The translations under genes and the position numbers were made by a program. DNA of 64,000 nt from Diadema setosum (taxonomy: Eukaryota; Echinodermata; Echinoidea; Diadematoida; Diadematidae), in the NCBI GenBank assembly GCA_033980235.1, contig CM067075.1, positions 20,348,844-20,412,843 of the forward strand, written 5' to 3'. Below are positions 13,842 to 21,218 of this stretch, piece after piece. A model generated the notes under the pieces. It was not told where the DNA came from. It saw nothing but the letters and a program-made list of their open reading frames with translations, and ran no database searches. Position 1 is the stretch's first letter, and every line of letters starts with the position of its first letter.

Positions 13842-16121
13842 GTACATACATTTTTTTTTTTTTATGCCTCCGCCACGAAGTGGTGCCGGAGGCATTATGT
13901 TTTCGGGTTGTCCGTCCGTCCGTACGAACGTCCGTACGTACGTCCGTACGTCCGTACGTCCGTACGTCCGTCCGTCTTCGTTTACGCGATAACTTGAGTA
14001 ATATTTACTGGAATTTTCCCAAACTTGGTCCAAGTATGAAGTATGATGGGGCAATTATTTGATTAGATTTTGGGTGAAATCGGCTAAAGGTCAAAGGTCA
14101 AGGTCAAATCATGAAATTGTATCCGTTTACGCGATAACTCAAGACTGGATGGAGTAAATTTCACCAAACTTTGTTGGAGGATGATGTATGATGGGACAAT
14201 TACTTGATTAGTTTTTCAGTGAAATTGGACAGAGGTCAAAGGTCAAAGATCAAGGTCAAATCCTAAAATTTATCTGTTTACGTGATAACTCAAAACTGGA
14301 TGAAGCAGCTTTCACCAAACTTGGTCCAAGGATGATGTATGATGGGACAATTAGTTGATATGATTTTAGTGACATTGGCAAGAGGTCAAAGGTCAAAAGG
14401 TCAAGGTCAAATGCTATAAATATTGCAATTTCCCCCATATCTATGCAATGCCCGAAGGTGTTTTCTTGAAACTTGGTGTGGACATGTACTACTGCGTAAA
14501 GATTCTCCAGAGAGAGTTTCATGTCATAAGGTCAAAGGTCAAAAGGTCAAAGGTTAGGAAAAATGTTGCAATATCACTTTTCTCGCAAATGGTTCAATGT
14601 ATCCTCGTGGAACTTGGTACATACGCATGTACTGACTGGCAGGGATTATCTAGGGAATTTAGGGGTCATGGGTCAATAGTCAGGGGTCAAAGGTCAAGGT
14701 CAACTCCTCAAAATTTTACTATTTCCCTCATATACTAGTATATGCAATGCTTGCATTATTAGTTTCAAAACTTATTACATGCATTACCTAATGGAGATTC
14801 TCTTGGAAATTTCCAGCTGGAAGGTCAAAGGTCAAAGGTTAAGGGTCAAAGGCCAGGTTTCAATGCCCCCTCCCCCCCCCCCAAAAAAAAAAAAAAACAA
14901 AAAAAACAAACATCCATTTTGTACCGTCATTACACTCTTTCTTCATACCTTGGAAATTACTCAATGCATAAACTTATAAAAAGGTCTGTCAGAATTCAAG
15001 TAAAAATTCTCAATTCCCCAAATATGTGTACCTGCACTCTTAGAAAATTAAAGCAAACCCAGTTCAAGACATTTCTGACAAACCTGTCATTTCAATATTT
15101 TGCCAGTTATGTGAAACTGTCATGGATTACACATTGTGGAGACATTGTACTATACGCCTATTGGGAGAATCATGCATTATGGCGGAGGCATCAGTCGCCA
15201 TAGCGACATTTCTAGTTGGTAAATGTATTGATTTCATTTTATTTTTTAGGGCAAGCGCCCCCAGCGAGTAACATTCTCTCCATCGAGACCCAGGAGATCA
15301 CTGGAGAAGGCGGTCAGGTCATTCTCGTCATAACGTGTCACGTTAGTCTTGATGACCAGCCGTTCCCACACCTTCACACATACACCATCGAAGTCGACAA
15401 CGCCACGCTCTCCACGTCTAGTTGCGCCTCATCTCTCTTCAGACCACGCCCACACGACGGATGCATCAATGTCACGTGCTCGGGGACGAACGGGATTGGT
15501 TGGACCTTCTCAAGTCTCGAGCATTGTCCGACATTCGGGTCGGAGAAAGGTATGTATTTACTTTGTATTGTGATTTCCCTCGCTTCTTTCGACGTTATTA
15601 GAGCAAGCGTAAAAAATGTGCAATGTGAAATACTGTATAGCATGAATGATGCCTTCGTCACTGCTTGCTACGTGGTGCTTTTGTATTCCTACTTTCTAAT
15701 TATATTCAAATTTGATCTCATACACTCCTAAATGACCAGGCAAACATAATCTTTAACAGCTGCCGACTTGACGTACGTTTCATCACGCTTATCTCAATGA
15801 TTACGTTTATACATAATGTACTTGAAATAGCAATACATGAACATTGGAAAAGTTAATGATAAAATGTATGTATATGCCATCATAGTGTGGTCCGTGGCTG
15901 TTTAAACCTTCGATGTGTTTTTTTTTTTTTAAATCTGTGCTCTATCTGAAAAGAATGCCCTTTTTTCTTTTTTTTTTTTTACAGGTCCAATTGCTGGTCT
16001 CCGTCGAGGAGTTCTTCAGCAGCCATCGACCACGTACGCCCTGCTCGTAGTCATGTTACTCATATCGATGATGACCTGTGCGACTGTGGTGATGAATAAG
16101 AGAAAAATTTCCATCTTCTGA
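2404..16121 (+). CDS. SRCR-Ig transmembrane receptor gene, copy 1 (whole coding span, spliced)
   Basis: Complete paralogue. Coding pieces: E1 2404-2464, E3 7599-7907, E4 8530-8718, E5 9913-10194, E6 10706-10996, E7 12748-13026, E8 15250-15549, E9 15985-16121. Every junction is GT-AG and phase 1; the joined 1848 nt give 615 codons plus stop with no internal stop. Order in the protein: hydrophobic leader (1-20), SRCR (21-123), C-terminal half of an Ig domain (124-186), four Ig-like domains (187-280, 281-377, 378-470, 471-570), juxtamembrane and TM helix (about 588-607), tail 608-615. An Ig half-exon at 2853 (E2) lies between E1 and E3 but has no clear donor, so it is left out of this frame. SRCR and Ig modules are typical of cell-surface recognition proteins; the ligand is unknown. 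The exon model is inferred without transcript data. Confidence 0.8.
2853..3046 (+). CDS. Copy 1 exon E2: N-terminal half of an Ig domain, 3' end unclear
   Basis: The acceptor TTGTTCTTTCAG ends at 2852 and the exon enters in phase 1 after E1. The peptide contains a B-strand cysteine (TAVCSGND) and a C-strand tryptophan (LSWYLNGVQI), the first half of an I-set type Ig domain. There is no F-strand DxGxYxC half; that appears in E4, after the SRCR exon. The frame meets TAA at 3044 and no good phase-1 donor is visible; the only GT near the end (GAA-GTCAGC, about 3006) is weak and phase 0. It may be a skipped exon, an alternative terminal exon, or an exon with an atypical donor. Confidence 0.55.
6056..6134 (+). 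CDS. Copy 1 candidate small Cys-rich exon (E2b)
   Basis: This is an open segment ending at a perfect GTGAGT donor (6135) in phase 1, which would join the SRCR exon in frame. The reading ends LYYCGSGTCGSACPGFS with three cysteines and a CPGF motif. Counterparts in copies 2 and 3 keep the three cysteines, the donor and the phase, and copy 3 differs by a 3-nt insertion. Against it: the upstream acceptor (GAGGCAG) has no pyrimidine tract, a second frame is also open, and introns are similar between these young copies anyway. Confidence 0.3.
6419..6480 (+). pseudogene. Copy 1 decayed alternative signal-peptide exon
   Basis: It aligns with the intact exon 56933-56990 of copy 3: the ATG context and the terminal CATTGGGTCAGTG-GTGAC donor are shared, but the copy 1 frame reads M-N-I-G-stop. 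A second ATG at about 6438 also meets a stop before the donor. It is interpreted as an inactivated first exon. Confidence 0.4.
7261..7431. mobile_element. MITE with GGCCCTGTTGCATAAAA ends
   Basis: A 171-bp element with inverted ends GGGCCCTGTTGCATAAAA and TTTTATGCAACGGGCC, followed inward by TTACC on each side. It has no coding capacity. A second copy in opposite orientation lies at 42524-42687. It sits about 170 bp before the SRCR exon acceptor of copy 1. Confidence 0.8.
7599..7907 (+). CDS. Copy 1 exon E3: SRCR domain
   Basis: A single 309-nt phase-1 exon (acceptor TATTTTAG, donor GTAAGT) encodes a full SRCR domain: VRLVGGSEEREGRVEI, then CNGQWGTVCDD, AHAVCRELGY, GPIWLDDVGCAG, and GHGEDAGVRCEG at the end. 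SRCR domains are disulphide-bonded extracellular modules used in pathogen and ligand binding. Eight cysteines are present, but in an unusual set: the common LGC cysteine is tyrosine (ELGY), while extra cysteines occur eight residues before TVC (ISC) and in WGCHNC, where most SRCRs have a non-cysteine. The two extra ones may pair with each other. Confidence 0.92.
8530..8718 (+). CDS. Copy 1 exon E4: C-terminal half of an Ig domain
   Basis: This 189-nt phase-1 exon has acceptor CATGTAAAG and donor GTAAGT. Its frame includes VRSELTLTPTAADNGGVLQC, which is the E-to-F strand block of an Ig domain (L-x-L-x-P-x-x-x-D-x-G-x-x-x-C), followed by HLIGSERSRTLQVQ, a G strand. There is only one cysteine, so the B-strand partner must come from elsewhere; E2 carries exactly that missing half but lies on the other side of the SRCR exon. 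One N-glycosylation sequon (NES) is present. Confidence 0.85.
8719..9235. other. Intron E4-E5 of copy 1, left part
   Basis: Non-coding. It holds a run of GATGTGATGTGATGACGTCAT repeats near 8873-8895 and otherwise aligns with the matching introns in copies 2 and 3. The right part of this intron (9520-9912) also shows nothing but AT-rich sequence. Confidence 0.5.
9236..9519. mobile_element. Palindromic MITE flanked by TTTAA
   Basis: The left arm contains CACGAGACCGACAACCACGAG and the right arm its complement (CTCGTGGATGTCGGTCTCGTG), with GGGGTG and GACCCC at the ends. TTTAA occurs at 9231-9235 and again at 9520-9524 as a likely target duplication. The interior is made of alternating CACGAG/CTCGTG and GTCGAA motifs, so the whole element could fold into one hairpin. 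It is absent at this place in copies 2 and 3. Confidence 0.75.
9913..10194 (+). CDS. Copy 1 exon E5: Ig-like domain 1 of the tandem set
   Basis: This 282-nt phase-1 exon encodes 94 residues. It opens with APADDIIWIKI, has a B-strand cysteine (NITCHV), the family signature DQPFP, strand TYEIAIDDVI, then CVEISC and SGINDIGRTTTTETYC. The spacing is C-x(about 55)-C-x4-C-x(14-16)-C: the canonical B/F cysteines plus a second pair just before the F-strand and near the end. The NIT sequon seen here is lost in copies 2 (LKIT) and 3 (LRIK). The intron upstream holds an inserted palindrome. Confidence 0.85.
10706..10996 (+). CDS. Copy 1 exon E6: Ig-like domain 2
   Basis: This 291-nt phase-1 exon (acceptor ATATCCCCAG, donor GTAAAC) shows PPAADILSIETLE, LLILCRANLTDQPYPYLYSY, GVDGTVLSTTSW, then RPRPNSCINVTC and SATNGVGITSAWATHC. 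It has the same four-cysteine layout as E5, with DQPYP in place of DQPFP and two sequons (NLT, NVT). E6 exists in copies 1 and 2 but is absent from copy 3. Confidence 0.85.
11211..12368. mobile_element. Inverted-repeat DNA element, shared with copy 2
   Basis: The left end is CAGTGCAATTTCGTTATAAC and the right end carries TAACGGGAGTGCACT, an imperfect inverted match. A TA precedes the left end, which would suit a Tc1/mariner-type target, but the right side is not a clean TA. Inside is a second layer of inverted sub-repeats built on ATTCCGAAGGTTC (about 11500-11700) facing its complement (about 11750-11990). No transposase frame is visible. The same element at the same intron position in copy 2 (37082-38260) shows that it predates that duplication. 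Confidence 0.7.
12369..12747. other. Intron right part before E7, copy 1
   Basis: Nothing is seen beyond T-rich sequence leading to the E7 acceptor; it aligns with 38261-38701 in copy 2. Confidence 0.5.
12748..13026 (+). CDS. Copy 1 exon E7: Ig-like domain 3
   Basis: This 279-nt phase-1 exon (acceptor GTCGTCAG, donor GTAAAT) shows DPPALNIISIKFEEDEDD, then NISCHVDPSDQPFPPISVFE, IAADGDILSRS, RPNRCIAISC and TGLNRYGKTVSTENYC. The four-cysteine Ig plan and DQPFP signature are those of E5 and E8. Sequons are NIS and NKS. Present in copies 1 and 2, deleted from copy 3. Confidence 0.85.
13236..13287. repeat. Poly-C / poly-A low-complexity tract
   Basis: C runs interrupted by single T, followed by poly-A, inside the E7-E8 intron of copy 1. 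Copy 2 keeps only the A run at the same place. Confidence 0.9.
13796..13838. repeat. TA microsatellite
   Basis: About 20 TA units directly left of the inserted AGGTCA element in copy 1. Copy 2 has no such tract at this position. Confidence 0.95.
13864..15191. mobile_element. 1.3 kb element with GTCCGTACG and GGTCAAAGGTCA tandem repeats
   Basis: The short inverted ends are ATGCCTCCGCCA (13864-13875) and TGGCGGAGGCAT (15180-15191). The left side has a CGTACGTCCGTACGTCC array (about 13905-13976). Then come about six degenerate units of roughly 147 bp, each containing GGTCAAAGGTCAAGGTCAA or a close variant (near 14086, 14231, 14381, 14528, 14683 and 14820), and a poly-C/poly-A tract. There is no transposase. 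Copy 2 has an empty site at the matching position near 39690, so the insertion is recent and specific to copy 1. Confidence 0.75.
15250..15549 (+). CDS. Copy 1 exon E8: Ig-like domain 4 (membrane-proximal)
   Basis: This 300-nt phase-1 exon has acceptor ATTTTTTAG and donor GTATGT. It shows GQAPPASNILSIETQEI, VITCHVSLDDQPFPHLHTY, a DNATLS sequon, RPRPHDGCINVTC and SGTNGIGWTFSSLEHC, the four-cysteine Ig plan, plus an extra cysteine (TSSCASS) that copy 3 has replaced by tyrosine. A short GSEK linker leads to the TM exon. The intron directly upstream carries a 1.3 kb transposon. Confidence 0.87.
15985..16121 (+). CDS. Copy 1 exon E9: transmembrane segment and short tail
   Basis: A long T-rich tract and ACAG acceptor precede GPIAGLRRGVLQQPSTT, then the helix YALLVVMLLISMMTCATVVM and tail NKRKISIF with TGA at 16119. 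The positive residues right after the helix set a type I topology with the SRCR and Ig modules outside. The eight-residue tail contains no tyrosine, so no ITAM or ITIM is possible on this chain. Copy 2 differs at two residues only. Confidence 0.88.
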
Positions 16122-18924
16122 AGGGGTAGAGTCTCCCCGATCATCTTTTTCTACTTCCTGTTTTAGTTTCTTTTAATCCAACTTTTTCTCTCATTTTTTT
16201 TTTCATCCTGCTTGTTACTTCTCTTTCAAATGCTACGAATTCTTTTTACTCACTTGTACATTTTGTCTTCATATTCTTCTCCTCCTTCCCCTCTTCTTCT
16301 TCTTCTTCTTCTTCTTCTTCTTCCATCTATCTATCCTTATTCGTTTTTGGCATCCTCGTCGCTCTTTCTTCCCCTCCGGTTCTTTGCCAATCACCCTTGT
16401 TCAGATGTCCTTTAATACTGATCAGAAGTTGCATTGAAATAATTGCAAAGCAGAGCTAAAGAAGGACATGTTTCTGGTCTAAAAACTTTATTTGATCAAC
16501 TAGGTAGATGGGTTTCAATTGAAATAGATGAGTCGTTATGTGAACGGTTTGTACTATGGAAGCAACAATACGAAGTGTCCCCGTGAGTGTTAAACAACGA
16601 TTCCCTCATAAAGATAACTTGGAAGCGATGGACACTCTATATATATCATTTAATTTTTTTTTTTTACAGTTATACTTAGAAAAGTTTACTGATGAAGGTA
16701 TGAATACAAGCGAGCTTTAAAACCTTAAACTTCCTTAAGATATTACTCTCTAAAACAAAATCGATTGAAAATGTTTGAAAAGATTGAATAACAGAAAAGA
16801 ATGAATTTTGAGCGAAAATGTTGATTTTCACTCATTTTAGAGTGACCTCAGGGATCACTCGAAGATTTTGGAGTGATCCATGAGGTCACTCTAAAATTAG
16901 TAAAAATGAACTATTCACTCAAAATTCACTCCAATTTCACTCTGAACTCACTCTTTTCAAAATTCACTCTTTCAAGAGTGAAAATTTGCACTCGATTTTG
17001 TTTAGAGAGTACCTGCATGTCAATACATGAGAACTTTTATATCTTGAATGATTGTGTTTATCTATTGTACTAATATCCAAATCATTTCTCTTCTGTCTTT
17101 TTGATATATTTCCTATATAGATGGAGCAAAAAATGAAATTATCGCTTAATATTCAGAGATGTGTCATTTCGGCCAACAAAGACAACTATCCAACTGATGG
17201 ATGTGATAGTGCAGTATTGGAGTACATAGGACATAGATGTTTCATTTCATTCATCTATAGAACCACGGATATTGAAACATTAGAAAGACGGGAAAAATGT
17301 AGTCATAGTGTATACGAGTATACAGGTAGAACTTATGCAGGGCATAATATTGTTGTGGACGTAAGTTAATCTTTTGTGTCTTAAAATAATAACGCTGTAT
17401 TTCTTTCATACCAAAGTGATCTGTTATTCATATAAATATAGCCACTCTTTTATTATTCTTGAAGCTTGGCACATCACACGAACAGGAATGTACGACTAAC
17501 GTATCAAAGTGTGCACTTTAAGGGCAAATAAAGTGGTCAAAATGGCGAAAACGAACACGAAAATGATTTCTATTGAAACTTCGTGCATGTAAATACGTAA
17601 TGAATCTAAATGCAGCTCCATGCTGAATGCATGTGGGCATGTTGACTGATAATACGCAATAACCACTGATAAGAACAGGTGTTTTTTTATGAGTAAGGGA
17701 GTATAGGAATAGGACCGTAATTCAGCTGAGCCTAATTCATTGCTGAAGGAAGAGACGTTCAGCCACTGACTTATAAGGAAAATTACGTGAAACCGCCATA
17801 AGTGTGATTTACAGGTCTCAAAATTATTATTATTTTTTGCTTTTATCTTTAACTAGTTTATTACAGCTTTGGATCAAAGCATACCCTTATTAGGATTGAG
17901 TGGTTCTTGTTTGATGGAAATTGAGTGTGATTGAAATTGAAATAAAAGAAGTGATTATGATTTCAGTCTTGTTGCCGTAGCATAATTGGATTGTCATATT
18001 AAAACGAAATCATGCAGTAAAGACTTCTTTTGAAGATTTACAATCACGTATCAACAATTTTCTGATTTCTTATCTGAATGATTTATAGTATGTTTGATAG
18101 TATGTTTGAGTCCCTTTTTTTTTTTGGATTTTCGTGAACCGTTTATGTGTGCATTGTATGTCAAAATGTGCGAAAGGATGTACGTATGCTTGTATGTATG
18201 TAGTTATGAGTGTAGAGTTTACTGTATTACTGTATATATCGATGTAAAGACTATTCCTATATGCATTGAATGTGCGTAACCATGGTACTTTGAATGTATT
18301 TGTGCGTGCATTCATTAATATGACTGTGGAGAGATGAGTAGAAAGAATACACACATTCAGTCATGTACTCATGTACAAGACGTATACACAAACGCATTGG
18401 GGAGTTAATACACATCATTTTAATATCCATTCGTAGGTAAATACAGGTAGATCTTGAACAACTTTTCTCCCACTGAGATGTGTAGTGTTTACAAATAACA
18501 AAGCGACTTAACTTGACCAATCCAGTTTCAGTTTTATTTCATTTCCAAACAATAGACTGGATACACATGCTAACGAAGAGGATTCAGATTTCTCTGCCAC
18601 GTACGCTTATACTTTTTTTTTCTTTTGAAAGTTCCTTTCATTTCAAAATGAAATACCTCTCACATTCTATAAAGATATCAATTTCTTGTTTCTCTGCGTT
18701 CATGTATAAACGTAAATTCTTATTCTACATCCCTGTAAAATTGAATCTATCAAAAGATAGTTGTCATATTATATCACACACAAAAAAATCCTTCCTTTTT
18801 TTTTCTAATTTTGATCAAATTTTCACTGACGTGCTTATAAAATATTAGGTCCTACTTTTCTCAGCGAAGTTTGAGCAGAAACATCTGCCTTACAAGTATG
18901 ATCGACAGCATCTTTATCATCATC

Positions 18925-18955
<31 letters not shown>

Positions 18956-18968
18956 CAAAACAAACACG

Positions 18969-19013
<45 letters not shown>

Positions 19014-19390
19014 ACTATGCTGACATTGTGTACAATGTAAGAGACGCGTTAAATTAGTTGTCTTCAACGAACAGCCACCTAAATTTAATGGGAATAAATT
19101 CACCTTGTTGTCTTGAGAATCTGATGCAATTTCACATATTTCATTTTAAGGTGTCAAAAGGAGTTTAATATATTTCAAACTCCAGCATTAATATCACGCA
19201 ACTGTCTTCAAGTTAGGAAACATGGACGAATTTTTGTTTAGTCAAAATTTCAACATACAGTCTAATCGACAGCTTTTCCCATATTTCACGATAACAACAC
19301 AATACAATTCGAAACATGGAAAGCAATTACAACAGTAGATGACATGATGTATACACAGCTAAATAACACTAAATTGTATAAAATATTATA
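16122..19390. other. 3' flank and intergenic region after copy 1
   Basis: Contains the 3'UTR (T/C-rich, with a CTT microsatellite at 16290-16325), the candidate exon at 17121, an AATAAA motif near 17525 and a CT microsatellite at 18974-19009. From about 16660 to 17010 there is a stretch of short words (GAGTGA, CACTC) in both orientations. It aligns with 43570-46860 after copy 2. No other gene is seen. Confidence 0.55.
17121..17360 (+). other. Candidate downstream exon of unknown role, unit 1
   Basis: A 240-nt segment lies between TTTCCTATATAG and a strong GTAAGT donor (17361), about 1 kb after the E9 stop. It is fully open from ATG (80 codons to the donor) and contains four cysteines, but I recognise no domain. 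The unit 2 counterpart (44256-44502) keeps both splice sites yet is 7 nt longer and frameshifted, so it is probably non-coding (a 3'UTR exon, or a 5'UTR exon of the next gene) or a decaying gene piece. An AATAAA motif follows at about 17525 in unit 1 and 44667 in unit 2. Confidence 0.3.
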
Positions 19391-19391
19391 C

Positions 19392-19396
<5 letters not shown>

Positions 19397-19440
<44 letters not shown>
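19397..19440. repeat. TA microsatellite between units 1 and 2
   Basis: About 20 TA units. The equivalent tract between units 2 and 3 has been split by a 4.2 kb insertion (about 46905-51105). Confidence 0.9.
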
Positions 19441-19443
<3 letters not shown>

Positions 19444-20388
19444 CATGCATAATGATAGATAGATAGACATACAATACTATCGTATGACTGACAGTATAGT
19501 TTAAAACGTACATGAGTGTATGTACACAGTCACCGTGTGTCCGCTATGTATGAAGTATCATGAATTGTTAATAGAGGAAGTATATTGAGAATATTTTGGC
19601 TACGGACTTGTAGGATGGCATACGTCAACAGAAACCGGTATTTTGCCAGGCAGTGAAAACAAGAACAGATTTTGCATCGATAGAGTTGATGGTGTCTAAT
19701 ACCACGAGTAGCTTCACGCCGATGCTACACAAACCAGTAACGGTGGGCACTGCCTTGTTCCCCATTTGTAATTATAATTCGTCCATTCTCACAATCTCAA
19801 CACCAACATTTTAAATTCCTGTGAAATAATGACTCACTGAACTCTTGCAGTTTTTGCTTGAAACATGCATATGCCTATAAATGCAAATAGCTCTTGTACT
19901 TATATCTCGCCTTATATCAAACTCATGGGTAACAATGACTATATCTCTTCACCTCAGGGAAGTAATGATATTTTTTTAGATACATTTTTTGTTAGATATG
20001 ATTTTGAATTCATTCCATACTCTGTTAGGATCTTATTTTCTTTCCAAAAACTAATTGAAGTTTCCTATTTCAAAGCTCTGATTTTCATTTTTTTTGTGAT
20101 AATTTTGTTTTTATTCATTTCATTTTAAAACTCTAAATATCATAAGCACTGAACAACTTCAAGTGACTTGTGTGTTGATGAGAACTGTCTTGTCGACCAA
20201 TGACAGAAAATAATTATGTTAACGCAGGAATTATAGCACAACGATTACATCCCCAATGCCAAAGCACTTGAAACTGCCTGCATGCTCTCGGAATTAAGAG
20301 TAATGAAGTAATAGCAGAATACAGAATACAAATTGGATCTTAAATATGCTTTATCAGGAAGAAGTAATGTGATGAAAGGGATTGCAAA

Positions 20389-20438
<50 letters not shown>

Positions 20439-21131
20439 CATACATATATTTGTCGAAATATGATTTTTTCCCCTGCAAGTTAGATTGTTTGTACTAGATA
20501 CCAATAATTATGATCGAACACAGATGTGAAATCCAAATAATTTGAAAAGCTTCAGTAAAATTGTAAGATGGTTATTCAAATGGTAATTCAACTGAAGTAT
20601 AAAAACAAAGGACTCAAGTGCAGGGAGGAAACCATGTGAGATTGAAAAATGACATACTAGATGACTCGTCACATCGCGCGGATGAATCTTGATAATGTTA
20701 TCATGTAAACTGTCTCTTTTCAATGGACCTACCTACCCATGACTCGATAAAAACAAAGAAGTTTGGTTGCCGTATAATGGCGAACTATAGGATTGAAATC
20801 AGCGTCCAAACGGTATAGACAAGTATCTGTAAAACTTCAACGCATTTTCTGTTCTCATTATCACACAGTTATACTAGTGAGTAGAAGCATTATTATACCG
20901 AAGACCGCGAATGCTGACTTTCATTTTCTTCAAAACACTAATGTTTTCTTATTCTAGATACCAATTCTTCTTTACCAAGACATGAAAGCCGAAATAAATA
21001 CTTTTTTTTTTTCGCTGTACATTTGTTGCTTTGCTTATTATCACTCTTAACATGGTTGTTGTCTTTTTAATGCGTTGTATCATTGCATTATTTGCTCTCT
21101 GGTCTATTAAATTCACTTCATCTTCTTTCAG
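19441..21131. other. Upstream region of copy 2
   Basis: Homologous to 160-2369. It holds a second TA microsatellite (20393-20432). No gene is seen; promoter and 5'UTR exon are expected here but not identifiable. Confidence 0.55.
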
Positions 21132-21218
21132 CAGGATTCTCAAGGAATCTCATCAAAATGATGGACTGCCGAGCGTTGGTTCCCGTCGGGATTCTTCTCA
21201 TAAATATTCATCATGGTG
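21132..21218 (+). CDS. Copy 2 exon E1: start codon and putative signal peptide
   Basis: Acceptor TTCTTTCAG ends at 21131. Two adjacent ATGs (21158, 21161) open MMDCRALVPVGILLINIHHG, with donor GTAAGG at 21219. The hydrophobic core is conserved with copy 1; the second codon has become a further methionine. Ends in phase 1. Confidence 0.65.

Noticed and set aside
13905..13976. A CRISPR-like array in the GTCCGTACG repeats
   Set aside because: The repeats are contiguous with no spacers and the genome is eukaryotic; they are a tandem repeat in a transposon.
17524..17530. AATAAA as the definite polyadenylation site of copy 1
   Set aside because: It is present in both units, but so are other AATAAA words in this AT-rich DNA, and it lies 1.4 kb past the stop; no cleavage evidence can be seen.
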